A DNA stretch of 64,000 nucleotides from Calothrix sp. PCC 7103. GTDB lineage: Bacteria > Cyanobacteriota > Cyanobacteriia > Cyanobacteriales > Nostocaceae. The position numbers were made by a program, and so were the translations under genes. The notes beneath the pieces were generated by a model. It had not been told where the DNA came from. It saw only the letters and a list, made by a program, of their open reading frames with translations, and searched no databases. Each line of letters starts with the position of its first letter. Position 1 is the stretch's first letter. Location: positions 1,719,679 through 1,783,678 of the forward strand of contig NZ_KB217478.1 of assembly GCF_000331305.1 (NCBI RefSeq), written 5' to 3'. Shown piece by piece: positions 27,401-37,939 of this stretch.

Positions 27401-30400
27401 ATGATGAATTCTACCAGTGGAAATCACGTAATCTTCCTGCACCCAGATGGAACAAGTCCGTCACATTATGCTTTGGCACGATTTGTAGATAAGGGACCCG
27501 ACGGACGTTTGAATTGGGACATGATGTCTAATTCAGGTGTTTACTTAGGTCACATGGAGGACCAACTGGGGGGAACCTCAAATGGTGGTGCTGTGACTCA
27601 CGCTACAGGCGCCAAGGTATATGCAGAATCTTTTGGTTTGAATGCAGATGGTTCGGAAGTTACTCCCCTTTCTGGTAACACAGGTAAGACCATTGTCGAA
27701 GAAGCGCTCGCAGCCAATAAAGTGACTGCTTTAGTTCAGTCTGGTGCAGCATTTGAGCCGGGTACAGCCGCCTTTGTATCTCAGGTGGGTGAAGCAGTTG
27801 ATGCAAATGGAAACAGAGTTCCGCCCCGCCAGCGTTCATTTGATATCACTAAAGAAGTCATCCTCTCTGGGGTAGATTTCATTCTAGGTGGTGGCGAACT
27901 CAACATGATACCCATTGGTACTGACGGCTTCCACGGCACGGCGGCTCAATATGATGCCCTCAGCACTAACCCCCTGCAACGTTCCAGCGAAAACCTGATT
28001 GAATTAGCAAAAAGCAACGGCTACACTGTTGTTTACACCGAGCAACAACTCAATGACCTGCTCGATCCGACAAAGACTCCAACAGCACCAACCAAAGTAT
28101 TGGGCGTATTTGCTCCCATCCACACCTTCAACGATCGTCCCGAAGAAGTTTTAGCCGCGCAGGGCTTACCCCTCTATGTTGAAACAGCCCCGACAATCGC
28201 CGAGATGCTGGATGTTACCCAGAAGTTGATGGAAAAACATCCTAACTTCAACAACGGCTCGATTGCAATTGTTGAAGAAGAAGGAACCGACAACTTCGGT
28301 AATAATAACAATGCTGCTGGAGTCTTAGAAGCTATGCGTCGTGCAGATGCGGCGATTGGGGTAGCAATAGACTTTGTTAACAAGTATCCCAATACCCTGT
28401 TACTAACTGCCGCTGATAGCGATGCAGGTGGTTTGGAAGTAGTTGACCCGCGTACTCCCGGTCAGCCCGTTGGCACTGTTAACAATAACCCAACCACTAC
28501 CGCGCGCAACGTACCCCTTGATGGTCAAACAGGAGCGAATACCCTGCCTTTTGTTGCTGCTCCCGACGCGAATGGTGATGTTTTCAATTTTGCTGTCGGT
28601 TGGGCAGGTACACCCGACTTTAGTGGTTCCATCGTATCCAAGGCACACGGTCTGAACGCAGACAAGTTACCTGCAACGGTGGACAACACGGGGATGTACG
28701 AATTGATGTACGAAACTTTGTTCGACACCGAACTAGCTTCGCGCAATCCAGCACCAACAGCAGCACCGAAAGCTACCAAGGAAACTGGCAACGTTATCTT
28801 CATTCACCCCGATGGTACCAGCCCTTCGCATTATATGGCGCTGCGAAACATCGACAAGGGTCCTGATGGGCGCCTCAACTGGGACATGATGTCCGATGCT
28901 GGGGTTTACCTGGGACATATGGAAAACCAACTAACAGGTACTTCCAACGCAGGTGCAGTTACCCACGCTAACGGCGTAAAGGTGTTCAACGAATCCTTCG
29001 GATTGGAAGAAGATAATACTCGCGTTACTCCAGCATCAGGTAAAACTGGCTATACTATCCTTGAAGAAGCCATTGAAGCTGGAAAAGCGACTGCGCTGAT
29101 TCAATCTGGTCACTTGGCAGAACCTGGTACTGCTGCCTTTGCTGCGGAAACTACTAACCGTGATGGTGATAATACTCGTGCGCGAGATAAGTATGCTGAA
29201 ATCATTGAGCAGGTAATTCGCTCTGGCACCGATGTAATTATGGGCGGTGGTGAACTATATATGTTGCCAAAGGGCACTACAGGTTTCCACGTCACTGCTG
29301 AACTAGATGCTTCAGAAAGCAGCCCCGAAAGGCGCCCCACTACTAATCTGATTGATTTAGCGAAGTCTTTAGGTTACACAGTGGTTTACACTGAAGAACA
29401 AATGAATGAGGTAGTAAATAGCGCTAATCCACCGCAGAAACTATTGGGTGTGTTTGCGGCGATACATACCTTTGACGACCGCACTGAAGAAGCACTAGGA
29501 CTGAACAGCAGCAACCCTCTACCGTTGTATGTAGCAACGGCGCCTACCGTTGCCGAGATGATGGAAGCGTCTTTGAAGATACTCAATAAAGACCCAGATG
29601 GCTTCTTTATGGTAGTTGAGGAAGAAGGTACTGATAACTTTGCCAACAATAACAACGCCGTAGGAACAATTGAGGCAATCCGTCGGGGAGATGCAGCAAT
29701 TGGCGTGGCGATGGATTACGTTAATACCCAAGACCCCAACACTTTAGTCGTTACTGCCGCAGACAGTGATGCTGGTGGCTTAGAGGTGTTCCAATTTGCT
29801 CCTTACACTCGTCCTTCTGGAAACTTTACTCCTAGCAATCCAGCAATCGCCGATAGCGAACCTCAAGCTCCTTTCATCAACGTTAACCCAACAACAACCA
29901 ATACAAACCGAGCTGTGTTGGATGGCGTGAATGGCAGTACAGGAAGTGAAGAGGCGCCTTGGATACCGTTTGCAGCTCAGGACAGTATAGATGGACCAAT
30001 GGGTAACTTTGGTATAGCCTGGGTCGGTACTCCAGACTTCCCTGGTAGCATTGTTTCCAAAACCTACGGTATGAATGCTGATAAATTACCTAGTACCTTG
30101 GATAACACTCAAATTTACGATTTGATGTATGAGACGTTGTTTGGTGTCACACCAGAATTTGCTGCTGCCCAGCAAGAAACCAAGTTATTACCCGGTACAA
30201 ATGGAAATGATATCTTAATTGCAGGCGCTCCTGGTGGTAGCTTTGATGGTATCAATGACTCCGTATTTACTGGTGCAGGCAATGATGAAGTTGATACACA
30301 AACTGCAACTTCTGCAATTGCTGGTGGTAATCGGATTTCTTTAGGTGCTGGTAACGATACTGTCTTTATTAGCAAAGGCGATCTCGCTTTTGGTGGCGAC

Positions 30401-30823
30401 GGTGATGATGTACTCGATGCTACTGGTGCTAAAGGTGGCAACCGCATGTCCGGTGATGCAGGGAATGATATTTTCTTCCTCGGTAGCAATGACCGCGCAT
30501 TAGGTGGCGATGGTAACGACCAATTCTATGTTCAATCGGGTGGTGGCAACCTTCTTTCTGGTGGTGCAGGCGCCGACCAATTTTGGATTGCAAACGGGGA
30601 ATTAGCTTCAGGAGCGAACACTATTCTTGATTTCCAAGTTGGTACTGATGTAATTGGCATTCTTGGTAGTGCTAGTTTGGGTATCTCTGCATCAACTCTG
30701 AATCTAATCCAAGTTGGTAGCGATACACAGATTGGTTTTGGCGGTCAAACTTTGGCTGTTTTAGGTGGCATTCAAGCAACCAGCTTGAACCTAAATGATG
30801 CTAGCCAATTTGCCTTTGCTTAA
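27401..30823 (+). CDS. Double alkaline phosphatase-like domain protein with RTX-type repeats
   Basis: 1140 residues. Two homologous alkaline phosphatase-superfamily domains (about 1-450 and 463-925), each with VIFxHPDGTSPSHY (metal Asp), MMS.xGVYLGHMExQL, SNxGAVTHAxG, IxGGGELxMxP, a GTDNFxNNNNAxG block and TAADSDAGGLEV. The final 200 residues (LLPGTNGNDILIAG, GAGNDEV, GGDGDDVLDATGAK, GGDGNDQFYV) are hemolysin-type calcium-binding repeats, pointing to type I secretion; no N-terminal signal peptide is present. The TADHETGGL motif of classical PhoA is replaced by ADSDAGGL in both halves. It likely hydrolyses extracellular phosphate esters. A hairpin follows the stop. Confidence 0.85.
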   Translation: MMNSTSGNHVIFLHPDGTSPSHYALARFVDKGPDGRLNWDMMSNSGVYLGHMEDQLGGTSNGGAVTHATGAKVYAESFGLNADGSEVTPLSGNTGKTIVEEALAANKVTALVQSGAAFEPGTAAFVSQVGEAVDANGNRVPPRQRSFDITKEVILSGVDFILGGGELNMIPIGTDGFHGTAAQYDALSTNPLQRSSENLIELAKSNGYTVVYTEQQLNDLLDPTKTPTAPTKVLGVFAPIHTFNDRPEEVLAAQGLPLYVETAPTIAEMLDVTQKLMEKHPNFNNGSIAIVEEEGTDNFGNNNNAAGVLEAMRRADAAIGVAIDFVNKYPNTLLLTAADSDAGGLEVVDPRTPGQPVGTVNNNPTTTARNVPLDGQTGANTLPFVAAPDANGDVFNFAVGWAGTPDFSGSIVSKAHGLNADKLPATVDNTGMYELMYETLFDTELASRNPAPTAAPKATKETGNVIFIHPDGTSPSHYMALRNIDKGPDGRLNWDMMSDAGVYLGHMENQLTGTSNAGAVTHANGVKVFNESFGLEEDNTRVTPASGKTGYTILEEAIEAGKATALIQSGHLAEPGTAAFAAETTNRDGDNTRARDKYAEIIEQVIRSGTDVIMGGGELYMLPKGTTGFHVTAELDASESSPERRPTTNLIDLAKSLGYTVVYTEEQMNEVVNSANPPQKLLGVFAAIHTFDDRTEEALGLNSSNPLPLYVATAPTVAEMMEASLKILNKDPDGFFMVVEEEGTDNFANNNNAVGTIEAIRRGDAAIGVAMDYVNTQDPNTLVVTAADSDAGGLEVFQFAPYTRPSGNFTPSNPAIADSEPQAPFINVNPTTTNTNRAVLDGVNGSTGSEEAPWIPFAAQDSIDGPMGNFGIAWVGTPDFPGSIVSKTYGMNADKLPSTLDNTQIYDLMYETLFGVTPEFAAAQQETKLLPGTNGNDILIAGAPGGSFDGINDSVFTGAGNDEVDTQTATSAIAGGNRISLGAGNDTVFISKGDLAFGGDGDDVLDATGAKGGNRMSGDAGNDIFFLGSNDRALGGDGNDQFYVQSGGGNLLSGGAGADQFWIANGELASGANTILDFQVGTDVIGILGSASLGISASTLNLIQVGSDTQIGFGGQTLAVLGGIQATSLNLNDASQFAFA

Positions 30824-30852
30824 TTGCTGCTATTTAAACTAACTAGCACCCT

Positions 30853-30888
30853 TTAGGTAGAGACTAAACATTTTTAGTCTCTACCTAA
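30853..30888. terminator. Hairpin between convergent phosphatase and WD40 genes
   Basis: TTAGGTAGAGACTAAA pairs perfectly with TTTAGTCTCTACCTAA across a 4-nt loop. It sits 30 bp after the phosphatase stop and before the 3' end of the converging NB-ARC/WD40 gene, so it can serve both as a terminator. The TAGAGAC/GTCTCTA core resembles the MITE palindrome. Confidence 0.65.
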
Positions 30889-30972
30889 TCGTATTGCATC
30901 GAACGCTTGGGATGGTATATCAAATAGAAGATAAATCTAACTTTTCAACTAGCCGATTGCCTTCTAGTGATA

Positions 30973-33900
30973 TCAATCCTGATCAAACCTAGTATCTATG
31001 TTTTCAACTGCTCCCAGAGCTAACAAAGTCTGTTTTTGTGCTTCTGTTAAACCTGTGGCACCATAAATATTCATTCCTTCATAAAGTCGTTCTGCTTTCA
31101 AAGTTTGAATACGTTCAAATGTTTTTATATCCCAAACTCGAATAACAGCATTTGTATCTCCACTTATTAATATCCGACCGTCCGGACTAAAAGCTAGAGA
31201 CATAATCCAGATATTTGCTGCTACTTCTATTGTTTTCAAACATTCACCTGTTGTTACATCCCAAAATTTAATGGTGCCATCACTACTACAACTAGCAAGG
31301 GTTTTACCATCAGGACTAAAGACTGTTGCCCATATCCAATCTTGATGTGCTGAGAGTATATGTATACATTCACCCGTGCTCGCGTTCCACAGTCTAATTG
31401 TGCGGTCGGAACTACACCCAGTAGCAATAGTAGCACCATCTGGACTAAAGTTAAGGCGCCAAATCCAATAACTGTGTCCTTTTAAAGTTAAACAGCATAG
31501 AAGAGTTTCTAAATTCCAAATTCTAACGGTATCATCAAAGCTACCTACTGCTAAAGTTTTGCCATCAGGGCTAAAAGCTACGGACATTGCAATGTGTTCT
31601 GGAAAAGTGTGCAGAAGTTGACCTGTGGCAATATCCCAAAGTTTAACAGTACGGTCGTAGCTGCTACTTGCAATAACTCGACCATCTGGACTAACGGCAA
31701 CTCCTGTCACCATACCAGAGTGTCCCCGCAATATTTTAATGCAATTACCTGTTTGTATATCCCACAATCTTATTGTTTGGTCAGCGCTACCACTAACTAA
31801 GTTACGACCATCTGGACTAAATGCTACTGAAAAAATAAAATCGGTGTGTCCAATTAAATCACGGCGCCTTCCATCTAAATTCCAGAGTCTAACGATACAA
31901 TCTTCATTCCCACTAGCAATAATTATACTACTTGGATGAAAAGCAATGGCGCCAACCCAGTTAATTCTGGCTTTGAAACTTCTTACACATTCTCCATCTA
32001 ATATACTCCATAACTTTACTGAGAAATCATCACCACCACTAGCAAGCAAAGTTCCTTGAGAATTAACAGCCATAGTATTAATTGAATTTGTATGTCCATA
32101 CAAAGTTTTAATACATTCAAAGGTAGTAATATCCCAGAGACGGATTGTGCGGTCAATGCTCGAACTCGCGAGAATATTTCCATTACCAACAAATATTGCT
32201 CTTAATACTCCATTGGTATGTCCTTGCAAAACTCCAATACAAGTACCTTCGTTTATATTCCAAAGTCTAATAGTCGAGTCTAAACTACTACTAGCAAGTA
32301 TTCCCTGTGCGCTAAATGCCACCCACATAACCCAGTCGCTATGTCCTTGCAAAGTTTTGATACAATTACCTGTCTTCAGTTCCCATAAGGTAATAACATT
32401 ACTTTTACCGCAAGTGGCAATTATAGAACCATCTGGACTTAGTGCTGCAAAAGTTATTGATACTGGATTTTCTTGATTTTTTTGTAAAATGTTTATTGTG
32501 CATTGTCCGGTGTTAATATCCCAGACTCTCACAGAATTATCTGTGCTACTGCTAATTAATGTTTTGCCATCATGGCTAAATACAATTGAAAAAACTCCGT
32601 TTTTATACCCTTCCAGAGTTTTTAGTATTTTTAAATCACCTGTACTTATATCCCATAACTTAATTACTTTATCGTCGGCGCCAGTAGCTAGTATTTTACC
32701 ATCTGGACTAAAGTTAATACACCATATTGGAGCCAAATGCCCTTGAAATTTGATTAGATGTTGACCACTGGCACTATCCCACAGTGAAATTGAACCTTCA
32801 CTATGACCTGTTGCCAAAATTTTACCATCTGGACTAAATACTGCTGACACTGCTGTTGAAAAAGTTTTGGCAAATACCGATTTGGATAAGTCGGCGCCAG
32901 TAAAATTAACTTGTTTTAAAGGTCTGTCTTGTAAATATGCTTGCCAGATAGTTAAATAAGAAAAATCATAACCTGTCAAATCTACTTGTAAGTTATTCAA
33001 CAAGTTAATAATATTCCCAATTGCATAACCTGGTTCAGTTTGCTTGCAAGATATATGTGAACCGACCCTTACTAGTTGAGTTATTATTGATTCTTTGGTT
33101 CGTAGTTTTAGCAGTAATTCCTCAATTATAGGTTGGAGAATTAATTTTGTTTGAGCAATACGAATATAATCTTTTGCTGTGGCTTTAATTATAGCATGAC
33201 TGTTAAGGAGTGCTGAGTGTAGAGACCGAATATATTCGCCCTCTCCTATTTCCAAAGAAATTTGTTCAATCAATTGTTTTGTGACATATTCCATTACTAC
33301 AGGTTGAAGAGTAAACTGTACTGAAGTATGAGGAAGTGATGTTTTTTCTATTAAATTTCTTCTACTTAAAGACTCTAAAGCCTCTAAAAGCTTCATTGAT
33401 GATACAGGTAATACGAAATCCGCGCGTAATTCTGCCAAAGTTACTGGTTCTCGGTTAATACAAATCCAGTACATTAAATCTTTTTCGAGAACAGAAAGAC
33501 GGTGAAATTGCTGTGATAGCAAGTCGAAAATACTACCAAATACTTTTGTACCTTGGGCAAGAAATTCTTTTATATTACCGTTAAATAGTTCTTGAATACT
33601 TGTTGCAATAATTTTTAAGGCTAAAGGATTACCTGCATAATGTTGTATCAAATATTGCCATTCTACATCTGAACCATAAAAAACACTTTTACTTCTTATT
33701 AATTCAAGGGCTGCATTTTCTTGCAAACCATTTAATTGTAATGTTTTAACTGGTAGAGCATCACCTTCAAACGTCGCTATTTCCTGGGGTTTTTCCCGAC
33801 TTGTTAACACAACACAGCTATTATGGCTCGTTTCTCCTACTAGCTTGAAAAATTCTCCATAATTCTCATAAGAAACTTGATAATGACCCGAACGGGCGCC

Positions 33901-34614
33901 GGAAGCTAAAATTGATTCTACGTTGTCTAAAATCACTAAGCAGCGATGCTCACGCAAATGTGCCATTACTTGTATTAAACGTTCGTTGATATTCTCAGAT
34001 AAACTAACGGGTTTAGAGTTGGCAAAAAACTGAAGTAGACTGGCTAGCATTTCTCCCAAACTAGGACTATTACGAAGACTGCGCCAAATTACAAACTCAA
34101 ATTCCTCTTGGATATGTTGCCCTAGCTTTATAGATAGAGAGGTTTTACCAATTCCTCCCATTCCCAGCAGCAAAATTAAACGATTATCATTACAAATCCA
34201 ACTCTCTAAAAGTGCAAGCTCCTGTGCGCGTCCGAAAAATATCGCAACGTCTATTGCTTCACTCCAATCTGTAAAAGGGTGAGAGGGTGAAATAGTGAGA
34301 GGATGACTTCTTACACTGCTACTCTCTCCTACTTTTGCATAGTCGCTTTGGGTTAAATTCAGCCCAAAAGCTCTGAAAAAACATTCTAAGGTTTGCTTAT
34401 CTACTCCCTCTTCCCTTGCCATCACTTTGGAAACAGTAAAAGGAGCAAGTTGAGTTCGTGCGCTTAGTTCTTCTAAAGTCAACCTGGCGCCATCAGTATC
34501 CAAAATTTCAACTTTGTGTTTTGCCTCAGTCAGTTTTTTCCATCCCTGGAGGCTAAGTATCACACCACGTTTACGTCTTTGCTTAGAGGCTTCCATAGGG
34601 CAGGAGGCGTTCAT
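30973..34614 (-). CDS. HTH/NB-ARC STAND ATPase with 14 WD40 repeats
   Basis: 1213 residues. The N-terminal 100 residues include a helical HTH-like unit ([20 protein letters not shown]). An NB-ARC ATPase begins near 135: GREx-type [13 protein letters not shown], Walker [15 protein letters not shown], Walker [27 protein letters not shown] and [10 protein letters not shown] winged-helix/helical region and a short pentapeptide-like strip ([21 protein letters not shown]) precede 14 WD40 repeats, enough for two seven-blade propellers. STAND proteins oligomerise when the repeats sense a ligand. Start GTG/ATG context: ATG 34614, with another ATG at 34596. A decayed copy of its 5' end lies upstream at 34700-34790. 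Confidence 0.9.
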   Translation of the reverse strand: MNASCPMEASKQRRKRGVILSLQGWKKLTEAKHKVEILDTDGARLTLEELSARTQLAPFTVSKVMAREEGVDKQTLECFFRAFGLNLTQSDYAKVGESSSVRSHPLTISPSHPFTDWSEAIDVAIFFGRAQELALLESWICNDNRLILLLGMGGIGKTSLSIKLGQHIQEEFEFVIWRSLRNSPSLGEMLASLLQFFANSKPVSLSENINERLIQVMAHLREHRCLVILDNVESILASGARSGHYQVSYENYGEFFKLVGETSHNSCVVLTSREKPQEIATFEGDALPVKTLQLNGLQENAALELIRSKSVFYGSDVEWQYLIQHYAGNPLALKIIATSIQELFNGNIKEFLAQGTKVFGSIFDLLSQQFHRLSVLEKDLMYWICINREPVTLAELRADFVLPVSSMKLLEALESLSRRNLIEKTSLPHTSVQFTLQPVVMEYVTKQLIEQISLEIGEGEYIRSLHSALLNSHAIIKATAKDYIRIAQTKLILQPIIEELLLKLRTKESIITQLVRVGSHISCKQTEPGYAIGNIINLLNNLQVDLTGYDFSYLTIWQAYLQDRPLKQVNFTGADLSKSVFAKTFSTAVSAVFSPDGKILATGHSEGSISLWDSASGQHLIKFQGHLAPIWCINFSPDGKILATGADDKVIKLWDISTGDLKILKTLEGYKNGVFSIVFSHDGKTLISSSTDNSVRVWDINTGQCTINILQKNQENPVSITFAALSPDGSIIATCGKSNVITLWELKTGNCIKTLQGHSDWVMWVAFSAQGILASSSLDSTIRLWNINEGTCIGVLQGHTNGVLRAIFVGNGNILASSSIDRTIRLWDITTFECIKTLYGHTNSINTMAVNSQGTLLASGGDDFSVKLWSILDGECVRSFKARINWVGAIAFHPSSIIIASGNEDCIVRLWNLDGRRRDLIGHTDFIFSVAFSPDGRNLVSGSADQTIRLWDIQTGNCIKILRGHSGMVTGVAVSPDGRVIASSSYDRTVKLWDIATGQLLHTFPEHIAMSVAFSPDGKTLAVGSFDDTVRIWNLETLLCCLTLKGHSYWIWRLNFSPDGATIATGCSSDRTIRLWNASTGECIHILSAHQDWIWATVFSPDGKTLASCSSDGTIKFWDVTTGECLKTIEVAANIWIMSLAFSPDGRILISGDTNAVIRVWDIKTFERIQTLKAERLYEGMNIYGATGLTEAQKQTLLALGAVENIDTRFDQD

Positions 34615-34699
34615 ACTGTTTCAAGCTAATCTTACTAGCTTTGATGCCACTTGAATAATTCCTTCACATTTTATATATTTTCTAGACCGGGGTCGTTGA

Positions 34700-34790
34700 C
34701 TGGGTTTTACCATTCGGACTAAAGACTGTGTGAGTTTTTTCCATCCCTGAAGGCTAAGTATAACACCACGCCTAAGTCTTTGCGACTAGG
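34700..34790 (-). pseudogene. Deletion remnant of a WD40/NB-ARC paralogue
   Basis: 34732-34784 repeats the 5' coding text of the downstream NB-ARC/WD40 gene (34535-34578) with few changes, encoding [13 protein letters not shown]. It is joined directly, in another frame, to a stretch reading TVFSPNGKT, a WD40 fragment (compare the GTTTTACCATCxGGACT text of the WD40 genes). A whole middle of the gene is missing. It occupies part of the 355-bp gap before ndhK; the remainder has no gene. Confidence 0.65.
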
Positions 34791-34990
34791 CGCTATCAGC
34801 AACTTCAAAGAAATATATACATTTTATATAATTTAAGGTGGCAGCTTAAGTTAGCACGTTAAAACCTTTATCTTTACTAGCGTCCGAAACTACTTAATTA
34901 CATACTGTAGTCAGTAAATGCTTCAAGGCATTTTCTGATTGCAAAACATACTCGATATTCAAAATATAAATGAATAGGGAAACTCTAGCC

Positions 34991-35686
34991 ATGACAGATA
35001 CAATTATTAATCCTGCTCAACATCCTGAAGTTACACAACAACTCTCTGAGAACATCATTCTTACTACATTAGATGACCTTTACAACTGGGCAAAAATGTC
35101 TAGTTTGTATCCAATGATGTTCGGTACAGCTTGCTGTTTTATGGAATTTATGGCAGCTTATGCTTCTCGCTTTGATATGGAACGGTATGGAATGATTCCA
35201 CGCGCGACTCCAAGGCAAGCAGATTTACTTATTACCGCAGGTACTATAACTATGAAGTATGCGCCTAACTTGGTGCGACTTTATGAACAGATGCCTGAGC
35301 CTAAGTATGTAATTGCAATGGGCGCCTGTACTATTACAGGTGGGATGTTTAGTGTAGATTCACCCAGTGCAGTACGCGGAGTAGATAAGTTAATTCCTGT
35401 TGACGTTTATATACCAGGATGTCCACCCAGACCGGAAGCTGTACTTGATGCGATTATTAAACTGCGTAAGAAAATTGCGAATGAAAGTATCCAAGAACGA
35501 GAGCAAACCAAACAAACTCACCGCTATTACAGTATTCCTCACAAAATGAAGGTTGTTTCTCCTGTTAATAATGGGCAATATCTTAGAAGTGCAATGCGGG
35601 AGGCGCCTGCACAGGATATTTTGGAGGCAACGGGTTTACCTTTACCGTTGCAGCTCTCAAAAAGTGTGAATTCTCAAAATATATAA
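34991..35686 (+). CDS. ndhK: NAD(P)H-quinone oxidoreductase subunit K, isolated copy
   Basis: 231 residues from the ATG at 34991, chosen because AGGGA lies 10 bases upstream; ATG 34970 would add seven residues. The [4Fe-4S] N2 cluster ligands are present: [21 protein letters not shown] and [16 protein letters not shown]. It is NdhK/NuoB of NDH-1, which passes electrons toward plastoquinone. ndhC and ndhJ, the usual operon partners, are not next to it: upstream is WD40 debris and downstream a convergent AAA gene. Residues such as [20 protein letters not shown] differ from the usual cyanobacterial text, so it may be a second, divergent copy. Confidence 0.88.
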   Translation: MTDTIINPAQHPEVTQQLSENIILTTLDDLYNWAKMSSLYPMMFGTACCFMEFMAAYASRFDMERYGMIPRATPRQADLLITAGTITMKYAPNLVRLYEQMPEPKYVIAMGACTITGGMFSVDSPSAVRGVDKLIPVDVYIPGCPPRPEAVLDAIIKLRKKIANESIQEREQTKQTHRYYSIPHKMKVVSPVNNGQYLRSAMREAPAQDILEATGLPLPLQLSKSVNSQNI

Positions 35687-35690
35687 TTCC

Positions 35691-37094
35691 CTAACCCCCG
35701 CGCGGAAGGCTTACCTCTACTGCATCTACACGGTTGCCAAAATACCGCCGATATAGCTCACAGCTAGATATAACCTGATTGAGTTGAAGCTTTACTAAAC
35801 CCATGCTATGTAGCTTAAATGCACTAAGTTGCTCTAATTCTACAGGTGTTGATGAGGTAATCACCTGCTCATATGCTGCTGCTAATTGGGGATGCTCTTT
35901 TAGACTTCGTAAATGCCGATGCAGGTGATTACAATAAATACCTGCATCTGTTCCAGCTGTTTGTAATAACTGCTTCAAAGTTAAGTTTTGCCGTGCTAGA
36001 TGATATAGAGCTTGTTGTATTAAATATGGATGTCCTGACACCAACTGCATAAGTTCTGATAATTCATCTTCAGATAAGTTAATTCCATAGCGCTGGGCTA
36101 AATTCAGTATTTGGAGAGGTGTAAATGCTTGTAACTCAACTGCCAAACCCACATTAAAAGGAGACTTATTAATATCCAAAGGGATATAGACTTCTGTGGA
36201 ATAAACGATAACCAAGCGCAAGTTTTGCCACATGGGATTGCCACTATCTCCATAAGCTGCTTCTTCATACCAAGAACGCAATAATGTAAAAAAATCATCG
36301 GCTATTTCTGGATGCAAAAATACCTCATCAATGTCATCTAAGGCTAATACTAAAATACCATTAACTTCTGGTAGTAAACAGTCTTCAAAATAGGCTGTGC
36401 AATTACTTTTAGAACCAAAGGTATCACTCCAGTAATCTTCTACTCGATGTGGTAAGCGCAATTTGCGAGTAATAGAAGCGCAGAACCAACGTAAGAATTT
36501 ATCTAAATCATTAAAAATACAACGTTCTGCTCGCTGTAGGCTCAGAGCAACGGTGTGTATTATAGGGGTAGCTTGATTATTCTGTTTTGCATGAGCAAGA
36601 ATTCTTACCATTAAAGAAGTTTTACCCATTTGACTGGGAGCTTTAATGCGAATTAGCGCTCCTGGTTTTGTAATTTCCTCGTAACAGCGAGTTTCTATGA
36701 AAGGACGCTCTACATAAAAAGCAGAATTTAGTGGTAATAGTCCTACTGGCGCCTCTAATTCTAACGTTTGCGGTAACAAAATAGGTTCTTGAACTTTCAA
36801 TTCTTCAAATGCTCGCTGTACTAGAACTGCCATAAGATTAGTTTTGCTGACTTTTTCGCCTAAGCTAGATGAAAGTATTTGCCACAATTTTGGGCCCACA
36901 TCATGTTTAATATACTCAGGTGCGTAACCACATTCATCTGCAATTTGGTCATACTTTTGACCTTGTAAAGCTCCCTTTAGAACAGTTACTTCAATATTTT
37001 TTAGATGTCTTTTATTCTTAGCAAATACAGCTGCATCTGCTAGTTTTAGCGCTTGCTCAAAAGTGATTGTTTCTTCTTGAATACCGTGTGTCAT
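35691..37094 (-). CDS. vMAP-AAA-like ATPase
   Basis: 467 residues. The N-terminal 100 residues (ITFEQALKLADAAVFAKN, IEVTVLKGALQGQKYDQIA, DVGPKLWQILSSSLGEKVSK) match the vMAP-type HTH domain found on many cyanobacterial multi-domain proteins. Then an AAA-like (AAA_35) domain: YVERPFIETRCYEEI, Walker A IKAPSQMGKTSLMVRIL, Walker B ILVLALDDIDEVFL, and LVSGHPYLIQQALYHLA in the C-terminal lid. No WD40 repeats follow, unlike its relative at 56562-60239. It is the last gene of a three-gene operon with a ParA-like ATPase (51 bp away) and a coiled-coil protein. Confidence 0.85.
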   Translation of the reverse strand: MTHGIQEETITFEQALKLADAAVFAKNKRHLKNIEVTVLKGALQGQKYDQIADECGYAPEYIKHDVGPKLWQILSSSLGEKVSKTNLMAVLVQRAFEELKVQEPILLPQTLELEAPVGLLPLNSAFYVERPFIETRCYEEITKPGALIRIKAPSQMGKTSLMVRILAHAKQNNQATPIIHTVALSLQRAERCIFNDLDKFLRWFCASITRKLRLPHRVEDYWSDTFGSKSNCTAYFEDCLLPEVNGILVLALDDIDEVFLHPEIADDFFTLLRSWYEEAAYGDSGNPMWQNLRLVIVYSTEVYIPLDINKSPFNVGLAVELQAFTPLQILNLAQRYGINLSEDELSELMQLVSGHPYLIQQALYHLARQNLTLKQLLQTAGTDAGIYCNHLHRHLRSLKEHPQLAAAYEQVITSSTPVELEQLSAFKLHSMGLVKLQLNQVISSCELYRRYFGNRVDAVEVSLPRGG

Positions 37095-37145
37095 TTTTTT
37101 GATTCCGCTTAACTATATTTTTTTTTAATTTAGTAGTATTTTATT

Positions 37146-37907
37146 TCAGTAATCTATAATCGCTTTCTCTACAACTTTTCTAAGTACTTGAGTAAAAGGA
37201 TGGTTGGGATATTGCAAACAAAAAAGTCCGCTACTACCTAATTGTGCAATATCTTCCGAAAGCCTGAATATACCAGCAACGGGTACTTGATAACTTTTTT
37301 CAACCTTTTGTTGTAGTACTGACAAATCCATTCGACTCGGTACTTTATTAATTACCATCACCATCTTCTGAACTTGAAGCTGACGGGCAACATTAACAGT
37401 AACTGCAGTCCCTTGAAAATCTTGACTATCTGGGCGTAAAATAATAATTAATAGGTCAGCAATCGCAATAGAGAGTAAACTTTCTCGACTCAAACCAGGG
37501 TGAGTATCGATAAACAAGTAGTCTAATTGCAGTTCTTTAACCAGGCGCCGAAAACCACTATTAAGTAAACTAACGTTGTATCCTTCACTGAGAATTTTAG
37601 CAATTTCATCAGTATTAATACTAGAAGGGATTAGAAAAACCTTACCTTTTCCCTCGATTTTGAGATCAGAACTAACGTCATATGCAGTGTCAGCGATGGA
37701 ACTGCGATTCCATAAATAGTTATTTAAAGCTTTGCCTGTTATTGCCTCATCAATATTAAATAGGACATGAATACCGGGAGATTGGAGGTCAGTATCTACA
37801 ATTGCGACTCGCAAACCTTGGAGCGCAATTGCGACTGCTAAATTCGCTGTTAAGTTAGATTTACCCGTCCCGCCCCGAAATGAGTGAACTGCGACAATCT
37901 TAGACAT
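37146..37907 (-). CDS. ParA/MinD family ATPase
   Basis: 253 residues. Deviant Walker A with the signature lysines: AVHSFRGGTGKSNLTANLAV at the N-terminus. Walker A' RVAIVDTDLQSPGIHVLF and Walker B YLFIDTHPGLSRESLLS follow, then PDSQDFQGTAVTVNVARQL and MVMVINKVPS. Such ATPases pattern proteins on membranes or nucleoids, often with a coiled-coil partner. That partner could be the gene just upstream (32 bp). No C-terminal MinD amphipathic helix is obvious. In this operon it sits between a coiled coil and an AAA-like signalling ATPase. Confidence 0.85.
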   Translation of the reverse strand: MSKIVAVHSFRGGTGKSNLTANLAVAIALQGLRVAIVDTDLQSPGIHVLFNIDEAITGKALNNYLWNRSSIADTAYDVSSDLKIEGKGKVFLIPSSINTDEIAKILSEGYNVSLLNSGFRRLVKELQLDYLFIDTHPGLSRESLLSIAIADLLIIILRPDSQDFQGTAVTVNVARQLQVQKMVMVINKVPSRMDLSVLQQKVEKSYQVPVAGIFRLSEDIAQLGSSGLFCLQYPNHPFTQVLRKVVEKAIIDY

Positions 37908-37939
37908 ATAGTTATATTCGCATTTATTGTTTTAAGCTA

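Noticed and set aside
28174-30489. Long minus-strand frames inside the double phosphatase gene
   Set aside because: They are reverse shadows of a well-conserved plus-strand gene and lack any family motif.
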